DNA from: Saccharibacillus deserti
GTDB taxonomy: Bacteria; Bacillota; Bacilli; Paenibacillales; Paenibacillaceae
Direction of reading: 5' to 3'
NCBI RefSeq assembly: GCF_013618475.1
Contig: NZ_JABJVN010000002.1
Coordinates: forward strand, 186,001 to 250,000
Length of the DNA stretch: 64,000 nucleotides
Below the pieces are notes generated by a model that saw nothing but the letters and a program-made list of their open reading frames with translations, was not told the DNA's origin and searched no databases. The translations under genes and the position numbers were made by a program. Positions 17,449-25,395 of the stretch are shown piece after piece (positions within the stretch are counted from its first letter, which is position 1; each line of letters starts with the position of its first letter).

Positions 17449-18399
17449 TCAATACTTTTTCGAGTAGTCGACCAGGTTGCGCGGCAGCGTATTTCCCTGA
17501 ACGAAAGCGCGCAGATTGTCGAGGAAAATCTCGGCAGCCCGCACATTGTAATGATCCGTGTTGCCCGCGACGTGGGGGGTCAGGATCACGTCTTCGCGTG
17601 TCCACAGCGAGTGATCTTCCGGCAGCGGTTCCTGTTCGAAGACGTCAAGCGCGGCACCGGAGAGGATACCGGAATCCAGAGCTTCGATCATCGCTTCGGT
17701 ATCGACGCTTTGGCCGCGGCCCACATTGATAAACAGGGAGCCTTTTTTCATATAACCAAAGCTCTCGCGATCGAAAAAGTGACGGGTCTCGTCGGTCAGA
17801 GGAAGAATGTTTACAATCACATCACCCTGGGCAAAAGCTTCGCGAATTCCGTCCGTGCGGTACATCTCGTCGATCTGGTCTTCCGGCCGGCCCGAGTGGC
17901 GGACACCGATCGTGCGCATACCGAAAGCTTTGGCGAGTTTTGCGGTGGCGCGTCCGATATGGCCGGTGCCTACGATGACCATCGTCAGGCCGGAAACTTC
18001 TCCATACGATCCGCTTTTATCCCATTTCCCCAGCGCCTGGCTGCGAATATTGCCATGAAGATTGCGCGACATGGCCAGCAGAACGGCGAAAATATGCTCG
18101 GAGATCGGGATAGCGTGTACGCCTCCGGCGTTGGTCAGCAGCACCTTTTTCTCGGCCAAACGGTCCAACGGGAAATAATCGACACCGGCGGACCAGGCCT
18201 GCACCCATTTCAGATTCTCGCTTTCCACGGCATCGGGCTCCAGCTTGCGATTCCAGCCGACCAGAATGTCCGCTTCGCGGATCTGTTCGGGAGTGACTTC
18301 TTTGATCGGCGCGCTTTTCAATTCGTAATCCGGCGCAATCTCCCGGATCTGCTGCGCTTGTTCTTCGGGGAATTCGTACAGGGTCAAAATCGTCGGCAT
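17449..18399 (-). CDS. D-2-hydroxyacid dehydrogenase
   Basis: This 316-residue protein has the NAD(P)-binding motif VGTGHIGRATAKLAKAFGM, the catalytic arginine in FINVGRGQSVD, the Glu region ALDVFEQEPLP and the catalytic histidine in LTPHVAG. These are the hallmarks of the D-isomer specific 2-hydroxyacid dehydrogenase family, which reduces 2-keto acids reversibly. The exact substrate is not visible. The start is set by GAAGGAGGAG upstream. It stands alone, convergent with the EamA gene. Confidence 0.9.
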   Translation of the reverse strand: MPTILTLYEFPEEQAQQIREIAPDYELKSAPIKEVTPEQIREADILVGWNRKLEPDAVESENLKWVQAWSAGVDYFPLDRLAEKKVLLTNAGGVHAIPISEHIFAVLLAMSRNLHGNIRSQALGKWDKSGSYGEVSGLTMVIVGTGHIGRATAKLAKAFGMRTIGVRHSGRPEDQIDEMYRTDGIREAFAQGDVIVNILPLTDETRHFFDRESFGYMKKGSLFINVGRGQSVDTEAMIEALDSGILSGAALDVFEQEPLPEDHSLWTREDVILTPHVAGNTDHYNVRAAEIFLDNLRAFVQGNTLPRNLVDYSKKY

Positions 18400-18602
18400 T
18401 TCGGATACTCCTCCTTCGGGTTCGGAAATCTACCTTTCCATCTTAACAAAGTTCAATTCATAAATCCTCCTGCGGCCTGTTCGAAACGGGGCATGCGGTC
18501 AAAAACGGGTATAATACGAGTAGGCAAGGGAGCGCAGGGAAAACGGTGTATTCGAATAGGCCCTGTATGGAAATCCGGCCAAATAACCCTGAAGGAGCGC
18601 CC

Positions 18603-19466
18603 ATGATCGGAAAATATGCAATGTACGCTTTTGATTTCGGGTATCGGTTGTTTGTGCGTATTCGCGACGACGAAGTCAGCGGAATCGGTGCCCAACTGGC
18701 TTACTATTTACTGCTGTCCTTTTTCCCGTTTCTGATTTTCCTGGTTACGCTGGTCGGCTATGTCGATCTGTCGATCGAAGAAATGCTCCGTCTGGCCCGT
18801 CAGTTTGTTCCGCAGGCCGCGATGAATACGGTAGAAGGAATTCTGAGCGAAGTGACGCAGGGCGGCGGCGCACTGCTGTCGATCGGGATGATCGCTACTT
18901 TATGGACGGCTTCCCGGGGAATCAATGCGGTGATCAAAGGATTGAACAAAGCCTATGATGTCGAAGAAAATCGCAAATTCTGGCAGATCCGGCTCGTCTC
19001 GATGCTGTCTACATTGGTGCTTGGCGTGGTGCTGCTGGTGAGCGTTCTGCTGCTGGTCTTCGGCAGTTGGATCGGCGGTCAGTTGAACCGGCTGCTGTCG
19101 TATCCGCCGGGATTCGAGCGCATGTGGAGTCTGATTCAATATTCGATTCCGCTGGTGGTCCTCGTAGCCGTGTTCAGCGCTTTGTACTGGATTGCGCCGA
19201 ATCGGCAGATCCGGCTGCGCGAGGCGGTTCCCGGTGCGGTGTTCGCTACTGTGGGATGGATCTTGACATCGCTTGCTTTTTCTTTCTATGTGAACAACTT
19301 CGGCAATTTTACCAAAACGTACGGCAGTCTGGGCGGTATTATCATTCTGCTGACCTGGCTGTATCTGAGTTCGATCATCCTGATTGTCGGGGGAGAGATC
19401 AATGCGACCCTGAAAGCGGGAAAAGTCGGGACTTCAACAGGAAGACAGGCGACAAAAAGGACCTGA
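18603..19466 (+). CDS. YihY/virulence factor BrkB family membrane protein
   Basis: This 287-residue protein has about six membrane helices and the family motifs GIGAQLAYYLLLSFFPFL, WTASRGINAVIKGLNKAY and YGSLGGIIILLTWLYLSS. The family is widespread and its transport role is not settled. The ATG at 18603 follows AAGGAG; the in-frame ATG at 18546 lacks a site. A TATAAT hexamer lies at 18510-18515. The thpR fragment follows 44 bases later on the same strand. Confidence 0.88.
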   Translation: MIGKYAMYAFDFGYRLFVRIRDDEVSGIGAQLAYYLLLSFFPFLIFLVTLVGYVDLSIEEMLRLARQFVPQAAMNTVEGILSEVTQGGGALLSIGMIATLWTASRGINAVIKGLNKAYDVEENRKFWQIRLVSMLSTLVLGVVLLVSVLLLVFGSWIGGQLNRLLSYPPGFERMWSLIQYSIPLVVLVAVFSALYWIAPNRQIRLREAVPGAVFATVGWILTSLAFSFYVNNFGNFTKTYGSLGGIIILLTWLYLSSIILIVGGEINATLKAGKVGTSTGRQATKRT

Positions 19467-19510
19467 AGCCGGAGAGCGCGGAAGGGAATACCGGGAAAGG
19501 AGGAGCAGCG

Positions 19511-19807
19511 ATGACAAACGGGGAGCACCCGAAAATCCCGGAACGGCGTTCGGCCGATCCGGGTCAAGCGGAGAAATGGCGGGTATTCGCAGCGGTTCCG
19601 ATCGGTTCGGAAGCGGCGGACCGACTCGCCGATTGGGCAGTAGGCGGCTTTGGAACGGAAGCGTTCCGGCGCTGGACCGATCCCCGGGATTACCATCTCG
19701 GCGGCATCTGGCAGGAGGGGCACATCCGGGCCGGACAATCGGATCAGGACTGGCGGATCGGCACGCACAATTCGCAGAGCCCTTCCGGCAGCAGCGAACC
19801 GGTATAA
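19511..19807 (+). pseudogene. thpR: Truncated RNA 2',3'-cyclic phosphodiesterase (ThpR/LigT)
   Basis: The first 75 or so residues resemble the start of ThpR/LigT proteins: WRVFAAVPIGSEAADRLADW and FRRWTDPRDYHL. In intact proteins the last motif opens the first catalytic H-x-T signature (YHLTLxFLG). Here it changes into unrelated sequence (GGIWQEGH...), and the frame ends at residue 98 inside the 3' end of the convergent GyrI-like gene. Both catalytic H-x-T motifs are therefore missing or incomplete. A good ribosome binding site (AAAGGAGGAG) remains. It looks like a 3' deletion. Confidence 0.75.
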
Positions 19808-20217
19808 CGCTCGACAGTCGGCCGCTCGTCCAGGCGGATGCCCGCTTCGAGCAGGGCGGGAAAAGCGGATGACCAAACTTCGTTTACGCCTTGGGGCGTA
19901 TGCGCCGTTTTGAATACGGCATAGGTGCCGCCGGGGAATTCTCCCAAGCGAAGAGAAGTATCCTGCAGATCGCCGATTTCGCTGGCGCCGGCTTCCCGGA
20001 TAATCAGACAGGCGTCGTAGCGGCATTGCTCCGGCGGCGTATGCTGCGGATTGTCCTGCGCGATCCCGAGCAGAGTCGCCGATTCGCGGAGAAGGTTCCG
20101 CCGCCGGGCCCACGCTTTCAGATATTCCATGGTTTCTTGATTCCCTGGACCGTAGGGCCCGGTTTTTCTTGCGAAAATCATCCGGGCTGTCGGCATGTGT
20201 TCGATTGTGAATGTCAT
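19744..20217 (-). CDS. GyrI-like small-molecule-binding domain protein
   Basis: This 157-residue protein resembles the stand-alone GyrI/AraC effector-binding fold: TFTIEHMPTARMIFARKTGPYG at the start, CRYDACLIIRE in the middle and LGEFPGGTYAVFKTAHTPQGV towards the end. Such domains bind small hydrophobic ligands or, in SbmC, DNA gyrase. The ATG at 20217 follows AAAGGGAG. Its 3' end overlaps the truncated thpR frame by 64 bases on the opposite strand. Confidence 0.8.
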   Translation of the reverse strand: MTFTIEHMPTARMIFARKTGPYGPGNQETMEYLKAWARRRNLLRESATLLGIAQDNPQHTPPEQCRYDACLIIREAGASEIGDLQDTSLRLGEFPGGTYAVFKTAHTPQGVNEVWSSAFPALLEAGIRLDERPTVERYTGSLLPEGLCELCVPIRQS

Positions 20218-20320
20218 TTCTATTCTCCCTTTCTGCAGCCTGACTGCGCCGCAAATGAAATCTAACATGCTTTAAAATTAATTTCACCAATTAATTTTAA
20301 AAAAATGGAAAATAAGAAAA

Positions 20321-20376
20321 TCATAAAAGCCCCTGCATCCTTAGGCCGAAAGGCTGGAATTCAGGGGCTTTTATGA
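20321..20376 (-). terminator. Terminator of the second sigma/anti-sigma operon
   Basis: A 15-base perfect stem TCATAAAAGCCCCTG / CAGGGGCTTTTATGA with an inner GCC/GGC hairpin lies just past the anti-sigma gene. Confidence 0.85.
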
Positions 20377-20453
20377 TTGATTTTGTCGGCACTGCCGAGA
20401 GCGGACGAAAGGCCCGGGGTAGTCCGGGTCTTCCATCCTGCCTCTTCCGGCTG

Positions 20454-21476
20454 TTAGCCGTTAAGCTGAGCGGCCATTACCATACGTCCTCGCGGCTGTT
20501 TGCCTTCGGCATCCGGTTCCAGCGTAATGGCAACCGTATCGTAATCGTCGGGCTCTATCGCGAGCGACAATCCTCCGCTGCCGCTGTCGGACATAAAGGT
20601 CCCGGCATTTTGCGGCGGCTGCCCGTCCTTGATCAACCAGATCTGGTAAGCTTCGCTGCCGCTGAGCGAAGGCATGTTCTCGGCTTGAACGACCAGACGC
20701 ATGCCATTTTCGTCGCGGATCATCGAAGCCATGCCGAACGCATCGGGATCGTCTTCGCCGCCTTTCAACCGTACGCTGTTTTCGACCTTCGCACCGACGG
20801 GAGGCTGCGCCGCGGAAGCCAGCTGCCGTTCCATATCCGCCGTCTGCTGCTGCATCGCGGTCATATCCGAGCGCATGTCGCTCATCGAGGCTTGCAGTTG
20901 GGCGGAGTAGATTCCGAGCACGGCTGCCGCCGCAGCCATGACCGTCGCCGCTCCGGCCCACAGGCCGCGGGAAGCGCGTGCCCGGGAAGCCCGGCGCGCC
21001 ATTTCAGGCTCGGCCACAGCCGTATCGGCAGAGACGCTTCGCTGCGCGGCGCCGCGTGCCGTGTCGTTTCCGGCCGGGCGTTCTTCAACGGCCGGAGCCG
21101 CGGAACTTCTGTCGGTCTTGACGACAGCCGGCTCGCCGCTTCCGTCGATTCCGCTCTTCGCTTCCGCCGCACGGCGGAATTCGTCGACTTCTATCGTCTG
21201 CCTTGCCTGCTCCAGCTGCTGCTGGGTCTCCGGAGCGGCAGGCGCTTCACTGCCCAACACCCGGGCCAGAATTCTTCGTTTCATACCACTCGGGGGAGCC
21301 GCCGGCGTCAGGGCCAGGGGCAGCATGCCGACCGTGCCGCGCAGCTCGGCCGCACGCTTCCGTTCGTTGGCGTCATCCAGCAGATAGGCTTCGTATTCCG
21401 CCGATTCCGCTTCATCCAGTCCACCGAGCGCATAGGCTTCGGCCTGGTCCATTATCGATTCTTTGCGTTCGTTCAT
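20454..21476 (-). CDS. Anti-sigma-K (RskA) family anti-sigma factor
   Basis: This 340-residue protein begins with a short cytoplasmic anti-sigma part (ESIMDQAEAYALGGLDEAESAEYEAYLL), continues through an Ala/Glu-rich linker, and has one membrane helix at about residues 172-192 (GLWAGAATVMAAAAAVLGIY). A coiled stretch (QLQASMSDMRSDMTAMQQQ) and a C-terminal RskA-type domain (MRLVVQAENMPSLSGSEAYQIWLIKDGQPPQNAGTF in part) follow. It should hold the adjacent sigma factor inactive at the membrane and release it by regulated proteolysis. The start overlaps the sigma stop by four bases. Confidence 0.88.
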   Translation of the reverse strand: MNERKESIMDQAEAYALGGLDEAESAEYEAYLLDDANERKRAAELRGTVGMLPLALTPAAPPSGMKRRILARVLGSEAPAAPETQQQLEQARQTIEVDEFRRAAEAKSGIDGSGEPAVVKTDRSSAAPAVEERPAGNDTARGAAQRSVSADTAVAEPEMARRASRARASRGLWAGAATVMAAAAAVLGIYSAQLQASMSDMRSDMTAMQQQTADMERQLASAAQPPVGAKVENSVRLKGGEDDPDAFGMASMIRDENGMRLVVQAENMPSLSGSEAYQIWLIKDGQPPQNAGTFMSDSGSGGLSLAIEPDDYDTVAITLEPDAEGKQPRGRMVMAAQLNG

Positions 21477-22051
21477 ACTCGCGATTCCCCCCTTTCCATT
21501 CCCGACAGGCGCTTGTGCAGCTGTTTGAGCGCCAGCCTTACCCGGCTTTTGACCGTCCCCAGAGGGATGGAGCAGCGATCGGAAACCTCCTGCTGCGTCA
21601 ATCCCTTGTAATAAATCAATTCGATGACCTGCTGTTGTTCTTCTCCCAGTTCGTTCAAAGCGGCTTTGACGGATTCGCCCTGCAGCGTCTGTTCCACTGC
21701 GAGTTCCGTATCGGCCGACACGTCCACGATCGCTTTCAAATAGTCGTCTTCCACAGGGACCGATGCCGCGCGTGCGCTTCGTCTGCGGAGCATATCGATC
21801 GAAATGTTGCGCGTGAGGGCAAACATCCAGGTCGACAGCTTGCCGTAGGACGAATCGTAGCGTTCTGCGTTGTTCCATATCCGAAGGAACAGCTCCTGCA
21901 CCGCTTCTTCCGCCGCCATCGCGTCGTTCAAAAGGCGGTAAGCCAGAGCGTACAGAGGCCGTTCATAGGCGTCGTACAATTGTTCGAGCGCTCCCGCATC
22001 TTTGCCGGCAATTTGCCGAATCAGCTGCAGGTCTTCCGATTGTTCATTCAT
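21473..22051 (-). CDS. ECF sigma factor (SigK-like)
   Basis: This 192-residue sigma factor has region 2 (LYDAYERPLYALAYRLLND, EEAVQELFLRIWNNAERYD, WMFALTRNISIDMLRRR) and region 4 (LGEEQQQVIELIYYKGLTQQEVSDRCSIPLGTVKSRVRLAL). It is paired with an RskA-type anti-sigma factor by a four-base overlap. The ATG at 22051 is chosen because GAGGAG lies seven bases upstream; the ATG at 22075 has none. The regulon is not visible here. Confidence 0.92.
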   Translation of the reverse strand: MNEQSEDLQLIRQIAGKDAGALEQLYDAYERPLYALAYRLLNDAMAAEEAVQELFLRIWNNAERYDSSYGKLSTWMFALTRNISIDMLRRRSARAASVPVEDDYLKAIVDVSADTELAVEQTLQGESVKAALNELGEEQQQVIELIYYKGLTQQEVSDRCSIPLGTVKSRVRLALKQLHKRLSGMERGESRV

Positions 22052-22075
22052 CCAGGAGCTCCTCTCGATATTCAT

Positions 22076-22410
22076 GCTCCTATTATAACGTTCGCAAAAT
22101 CTTTTGCCATGGATGATACTGTTTCAAAATAAATTTTTAGCAAAATTTTTCGCAAGGTCTCTATGTTTGCCGCCGGGGGATCGCAATTTGTAAAAAAGCA
22201 AAGGAAGAGCAGCCGGAATTCGGCACAAACGTCGAAGGCTGTACCAAAAAAAAATTTACGAGCGGCAAGAAAAGAGAGGGATAGGCGGGAAAAGCGCGGA
22301 ATCCGGCCGTTTTCGAGCGCAAACAGAGTTGAAACACGCAGGAAAAGCAGAGAAGGATCGACCGTGAAAAAACATGAAAATTGAAAAAAAGATGAAAAAA
22401 ACGCAGGACT
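22076..22410. other. Intergenic region between sigma operon and sleB
   Basis: No gene was found. On the minus strand side a TATAAT-like element (GTTATAATAGG in reverse, near 22081) may serve the sigma operon. The remainder is A-rich on the plus strand, with no clear repeats. Confidence 0.4.
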
Positions 22411-22414
22411 GAGT

Positions 22415-22420
22415 TATAAT
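22415..22420 (+). promoter_or_regulatory. -10 element upstream of the SleB-type gene
   Basis: A perfect TATAAT follows an A-rich tract; ATGAAA 17 bases upstream is a weak -35 box. It lies about 145 bases before the gene. Confidence 0.4.
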
Positions 22421-22563
22421 AGGCTTTGTGCTTTTTTTTGCGCGCCTCTTCCCGAATGTAAAATTACCGGAAAAAGCGAACATGCTTTCGGTAAAAACCG
22501 GATTCAAACCGGATTTGAACGGTTACATAGGAAGGGAGTATGCCGAGAGCTAGGAGGATATAT

Positions 22564-23547
22564 ATGGAACAACTTAAAAATAATCGTTGGGTCGTGCTGC
22601 TGGTCGGCGTGATTTTGATTTTCATTTGTGCAGCGACGGTATGGGTATCGAACGGCGTTCGCCCTTCTTACGCAGAAGCGGCAGGCGTGGGCATGGGGGC
22701 CTGCGAATTGACCGATATCGCGTTCGACGAAGTGTTACATCCAGAATTTATAGCAAGGCCTACCGCCTGGGTACAAAAAGAAAGTCGCACAGCAACTGTA
22801 TCTGCGGACAACAAGACTCAAAGTCCGGATTCCGCCACCGACAAAAAGGCTGTTTCTTCGAATCAGACTCAGAAATCGAAGACGAACAAACAGGCCGAAG
22901 CTTCTTCGAACGTCTCCGATCAACCGAAAACACAACCAATCCAATCCAAATCCAAGAGCGAACCAAAAACGGCTGCGACCCCTTCCGTTTCCGCTCAAAA
23001 ATCCGCGTCCGCGGTTCAAGCCGAGGTTAAAAAAGACAAACCGGCCCAAACCGGCAAAGCAGCTGTCCAAACAGCCGCCAAGGAAACGGCATCATCCCAA
23101 ACTCCCCCAAACCAACTGTTCTTCACCACGACCGCGCTGCTCGGCCAGGATCAAGCCTCACAAGCGACCTGGACTTACGCACTGGCCGATGAAGAAGTGC
23201 TTCTGCTCGAGCGAATCGTCATGGCAGAAGCCGAAGGCGAACCGTACGCAGGCAAAGTGGCTGTCGCCAACGTTGTCCTGAACCGGCTCCGGTCCGCCAA
23301 CTATCCCGATACCATCCGAGATGTCATTTACCAGAGATATCAATTCTCGCCTGTTCAGAACGGCCGTTTCGACCGTGTCGTCCCATCCGGGGATTCCGTC
23401 AAAGCCGTGGCCGAAGCGCTCAACGGCCGCAAAGAAGTGCCGGATGATACGTATTATTTCGTGTCCCTGGAACTTGCGACCGATATGACGGTTCCGAATA
23501 CGCGCACGCCGGTCAAAAAGATCGGTCATCATACGTTTTTCAAATAA
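22564..23547 (+). CDS. SleB-type cell wall hydrolase (spore cortex-lytic)
   Basis: This 327-residue protein has an N-terminal membrane anchor or uncleaved signal (WVVLLVGVILIFICAATVWV), a long Ser/Lys/Gln/Ala-rich linker (about 75-205) and a C-terminal Hydrolase_2 domain. The domain contains the catalytic glutamate region IVMAEAEGEPYAGKVAVANVVLNR and the YQFSPV motif. This is the lytic transglycosylase fold of SleB/CwlJ, which degrades spore cortex at germination. No N-terminal peptidoglycan-binding repeat is seen, unlike classic SleB, so a wall-remodelling role outside germination is possible. The ATG at 22564 follows AGGAGG. Confidence 0.85.
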   Translation: MEQLKNNRWVVLLVGVILIFICAATVWVSNGVRPSYAEAAGVGMGACELTDIAFDEVLHPEFIARPTAWVQKESRTATVSADNKTQSPDSATDKKAVSSNQTQKSKTNKQAEASSNVSDQPKTQPIQSKSKSEPKTAATPSVSAQKSASAVQAEVKKDKPAQTGKAAVQTAAKETASSQTPPNQLFFTTTALLGQDQASQATWTYALADEEVLLLERIVMAEAEGEPYAGKVAVANVVLNRLRSANYPDTIRDVIYQRYQFSPVQNGRFDRVVPSGDSVKAVAEALNGRKEVPDDTYYFVSLELATDMTVPNTRTPVKKIGHHTFFK

Positions 23548-23739
23548 GTCTTATTCCCGTACAAACGAACTTGGCAGCCATGCTCAATTCTTCGATTGCA
23601 AATTTGGTATACATACTTTCACGCGATATAATGAAGCGAAAGCCGTATACAAAACCCTGTCTGCGAACACGGAACGAACTTCTATGTCCGAACCGTTCTT
23701 CAAACAGGCCAAATCGAACGCGAAAGGGGTATTTCGTTT

Positions 23740-24423
23740 ATGAAAATCACGTATCTCGGACACTCGGCACTGCTCGTGGAAGGCGGAGGAAAATCCGTCA
23801 TTATCGACCCGTTTCTGACCGGCAATCCGAATTCCGGGGTCAAGCCCGCGGATATCAAAGTGGATGCCGTCCTGCTTACGCATGCGCACAACGATCACTT
23901 CGGAGACACGATCGGGATTGCCAAAGCCAACGACTGCCCGGTTGTCGCTCCCGTGGAACTTGCGAATTACTGCACGGAGCAGGGAGTAAAGACCGTAGGC
24001 ATGAATATCGGAGGTTCGCATCAATTCGACGGCTTCAAAGTAAAATATACGCTGGCGTTCCACAGTTCGTCGCTGACCCTGGAAGACCGTATCGTATACG
24101 GCGGGGAACCGGCCGGCATCCTGCTGACTCTGGGCGGCAAGACGCTGTATCATGCCGGAGACACGGCTTTGTTCGGCGACATGAAGATCATTGGAGAATT
24201 GAACAAGATCGATATCGCGGCGCTGCCGATCGGGGATTTCTTCACGATGGGACCCGAAGATGCGCGGATCGCCGCCAAATGGATCGGCGCACCGAAAGTG
24301 CTGCCGCTGCATTACAACACGTTTCCCGCCATCGAGCAGGATTCGGAAGCTTTCTGCGCGGGGCTGAAGGAAGACGGCATTGAAGGAATCATCCTGAACA
24401 GCCGGGAAAGTCTGGACGTTTAG
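23740..24423 (+). CDS. UPF0173 metal-dependent hydrolase (YtkL-like)
   Basis: This 227-residue protein is a small metallo-beta-lactamase fold hydrolase. The metal site is seen in LLTHAHNDHFGD, with further ligands in LYHAGDTALFGDM and in PLHYNTFP. The opening MKITYLGHSALLVEG is typical of the UPF0173 family. The natural substrate is not known. A ribosome binding site (GAAAGGGG) and a 3' terminator frame it as a single-gene unit. Confidence 0.9.
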   Translation: MKITYLGHSALLVEGGGKSVIIDPFLTGNPNSGVKPADIKVDAVLLTHAHNDHFGDTIGIAKANDCPVVAPVELANYCTEQGVKTVGMNIGGSHQFDGFKVKYTLAFHSSSLTLEDRIVYGGEPAGILLTLGGKTLYHAGDTALFGDMKIIGELNKIDIAALPIGDFFTMGPEDARIAAKWIGAPKVLPLHYNTFPAIEQDSEAFCAGLKEDGIEGIILNSRESLDV

Positions 24424-24504
24424 TTTCGGGCTTCGGCTTCCGGGGAATGCGGCCAAGCGCCGTACGGCTTCCGGGGAAGACCCGGCCGGCGTATCCGTAT
24501 GCAG

Positions 24505-24540
24505 AAGGTCCTTTCCGCCGCGGCGGAAAGGGCCTTTTTT
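24505..24540 (+). terminator. Terminator of the UPF0173 gene
   Basis: AAGGTCCTTTCCGCCG and CGGCGGAAAGGGCCTT form a long stem followed by six T residues. Confidence 0.92.
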
Positions 24541-24614
24541 GAACGGAACGGGAAGAGACGCTTATTTGATGAAATCTCTTGCTATTCCGAAAATGATATG
24601 ATAAATTGAAATTG

Positions 24615-24631
24615 ACCGAATGACCGTTTTG
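24615..24631 (+). promoter_or_regulatory. Shared motif copy 1, probable TetR operator
   Basis: ACCGAATGACCGTTTTG lies about 50 bases upstream of the TetR gene. A 15/17 match in the opposite orientation lies upstream of the neighbouring YhgE/Pip gene. It contains TGACCG twice as a direct repeat. Confidence 0.6.
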
Positions 24632-24678
24632 TACTTATAGTCAATCACGATAACTTCAAGAAGAAGAGGAGGGGGCAT

Positions 24679-25260
24679 ATGGCTGTCGTCGACCGCCGCG
24701 AGCAGGTTCTGCATGCGGCTGCCCAGTCGTTCTCGCTGTTCGGATACAAAGCGACCACGATGGACCAGGTTGCGAAGATCGCCAATGTGGGCAAAGGGAC
24801 CATTTACACCTTTTTCGAAAACAAGGAAGAGCTGTTCGACGAGATTCTGCTGGGTGCGATCCGTGAATTGAGACGCAGAGCCGAAGCGGAAATTCATGCG
24901 GAACGTCCGTTTTTTGAAAATGTCTACCAGGCGCTGGACGCCATTCTGGAATTCCGGGAAGAGCACGAACTTTTTATCAAGCTGTCCCAGGAGCTGCGGG
25001 ATATCGGCACGCTTCAGGCCAAAGCCGCTTTGTTCAAAGTCGAGAGCGTCGTGCTGGAATTTCTGGAACGCGTCATTCGCGAATCGATGGACAAAGGCGC
25101 GATTCGCCAGGGCAGTCCGGAAGTGATCGCGTTCGGCATGCTGAAGCTGTTCATAGCGCTGACCGGCGAATGGGAGATGCATCACGAGCCCATGTCCAAG
25201 GAAGAGCTGAAGCGTCATATGTTTACCTTTTTGACCGAAGGATTTACCGCCGCACCTTGA
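24679..25260 (+). CDS. TetR family transcriptional regulator
   Basis: This 193-residue regulator has the TetR helix-turn-helix at about residues 5-50 (REQVLHAAAQSFSLFGYKATTMDQVAKIANVGKGTIYTFFENKEELF in part) and a helical ligand-binding domain. The closest kind is the TetR regulator placed before YhgE/Pip genes. The ATG follows GAGGAGGGGG. It is upstream of the YhgE gene on the same strand, and both have copies of one motif in their promoters, so it probably represses itself and its neighbour. Confidence 0.9.
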   Translation: MAVVDRREQVLHAAAQSFSLFGYKATTMDQVAKIANVGKGTIYTFFENKEELFDEILLGAIRELRRRAEAEIHAERPFFENVYQALDAILEFREEHELFIKLSQELRDIGTLQAKAALFKVESVVLEFLERVIRESMDKGAIRQGSPEVIAFGMLKLFIALTGEWEMHHEPMSKEELKRHMFTFLTEGFTAAP

Positions 25261-25327
25261 AGGATTCAAAAGCGACGGGCCTGCTGAAGAAGCGGGCCGT
25301 TTTTTTGCTCTAAAATGACCATATGAT

Positions 25328-25344
25328 CGAAACAGTCATTCGGT
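25328..25344 (-). promoter_or_regulatory. Shared motif copy 2, probable TetR operator
   Basis: Read on the minus strand this is ACCGAATGACTGTTTCG, 15 of 17 bases identical to the copy in front of the TetR gene. TGACCATATGATCG just upstream (25316-25329) is a near-palindrome of the kind TetR proteins bind. Confidence 0.6.
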
Positions 25345-25395
25345 TCTGTTGAAAGATCGGACAAAGAGAAGAACGAAGTCGAGGAGAGAATCGCA

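Noticed and set aside
18546-18602. Longer N-terminus for the YihY protein
   Set aside because: The ATG at 18603 has AAGGAG at the right distance and starts the conserved part; the upstream ATG has no site.
22163-22384. A 73-codon frame before the SleB-type gene
   Set aside because: Lys/Arg-rich translation of A-rich intergenic DNA without a start signal.
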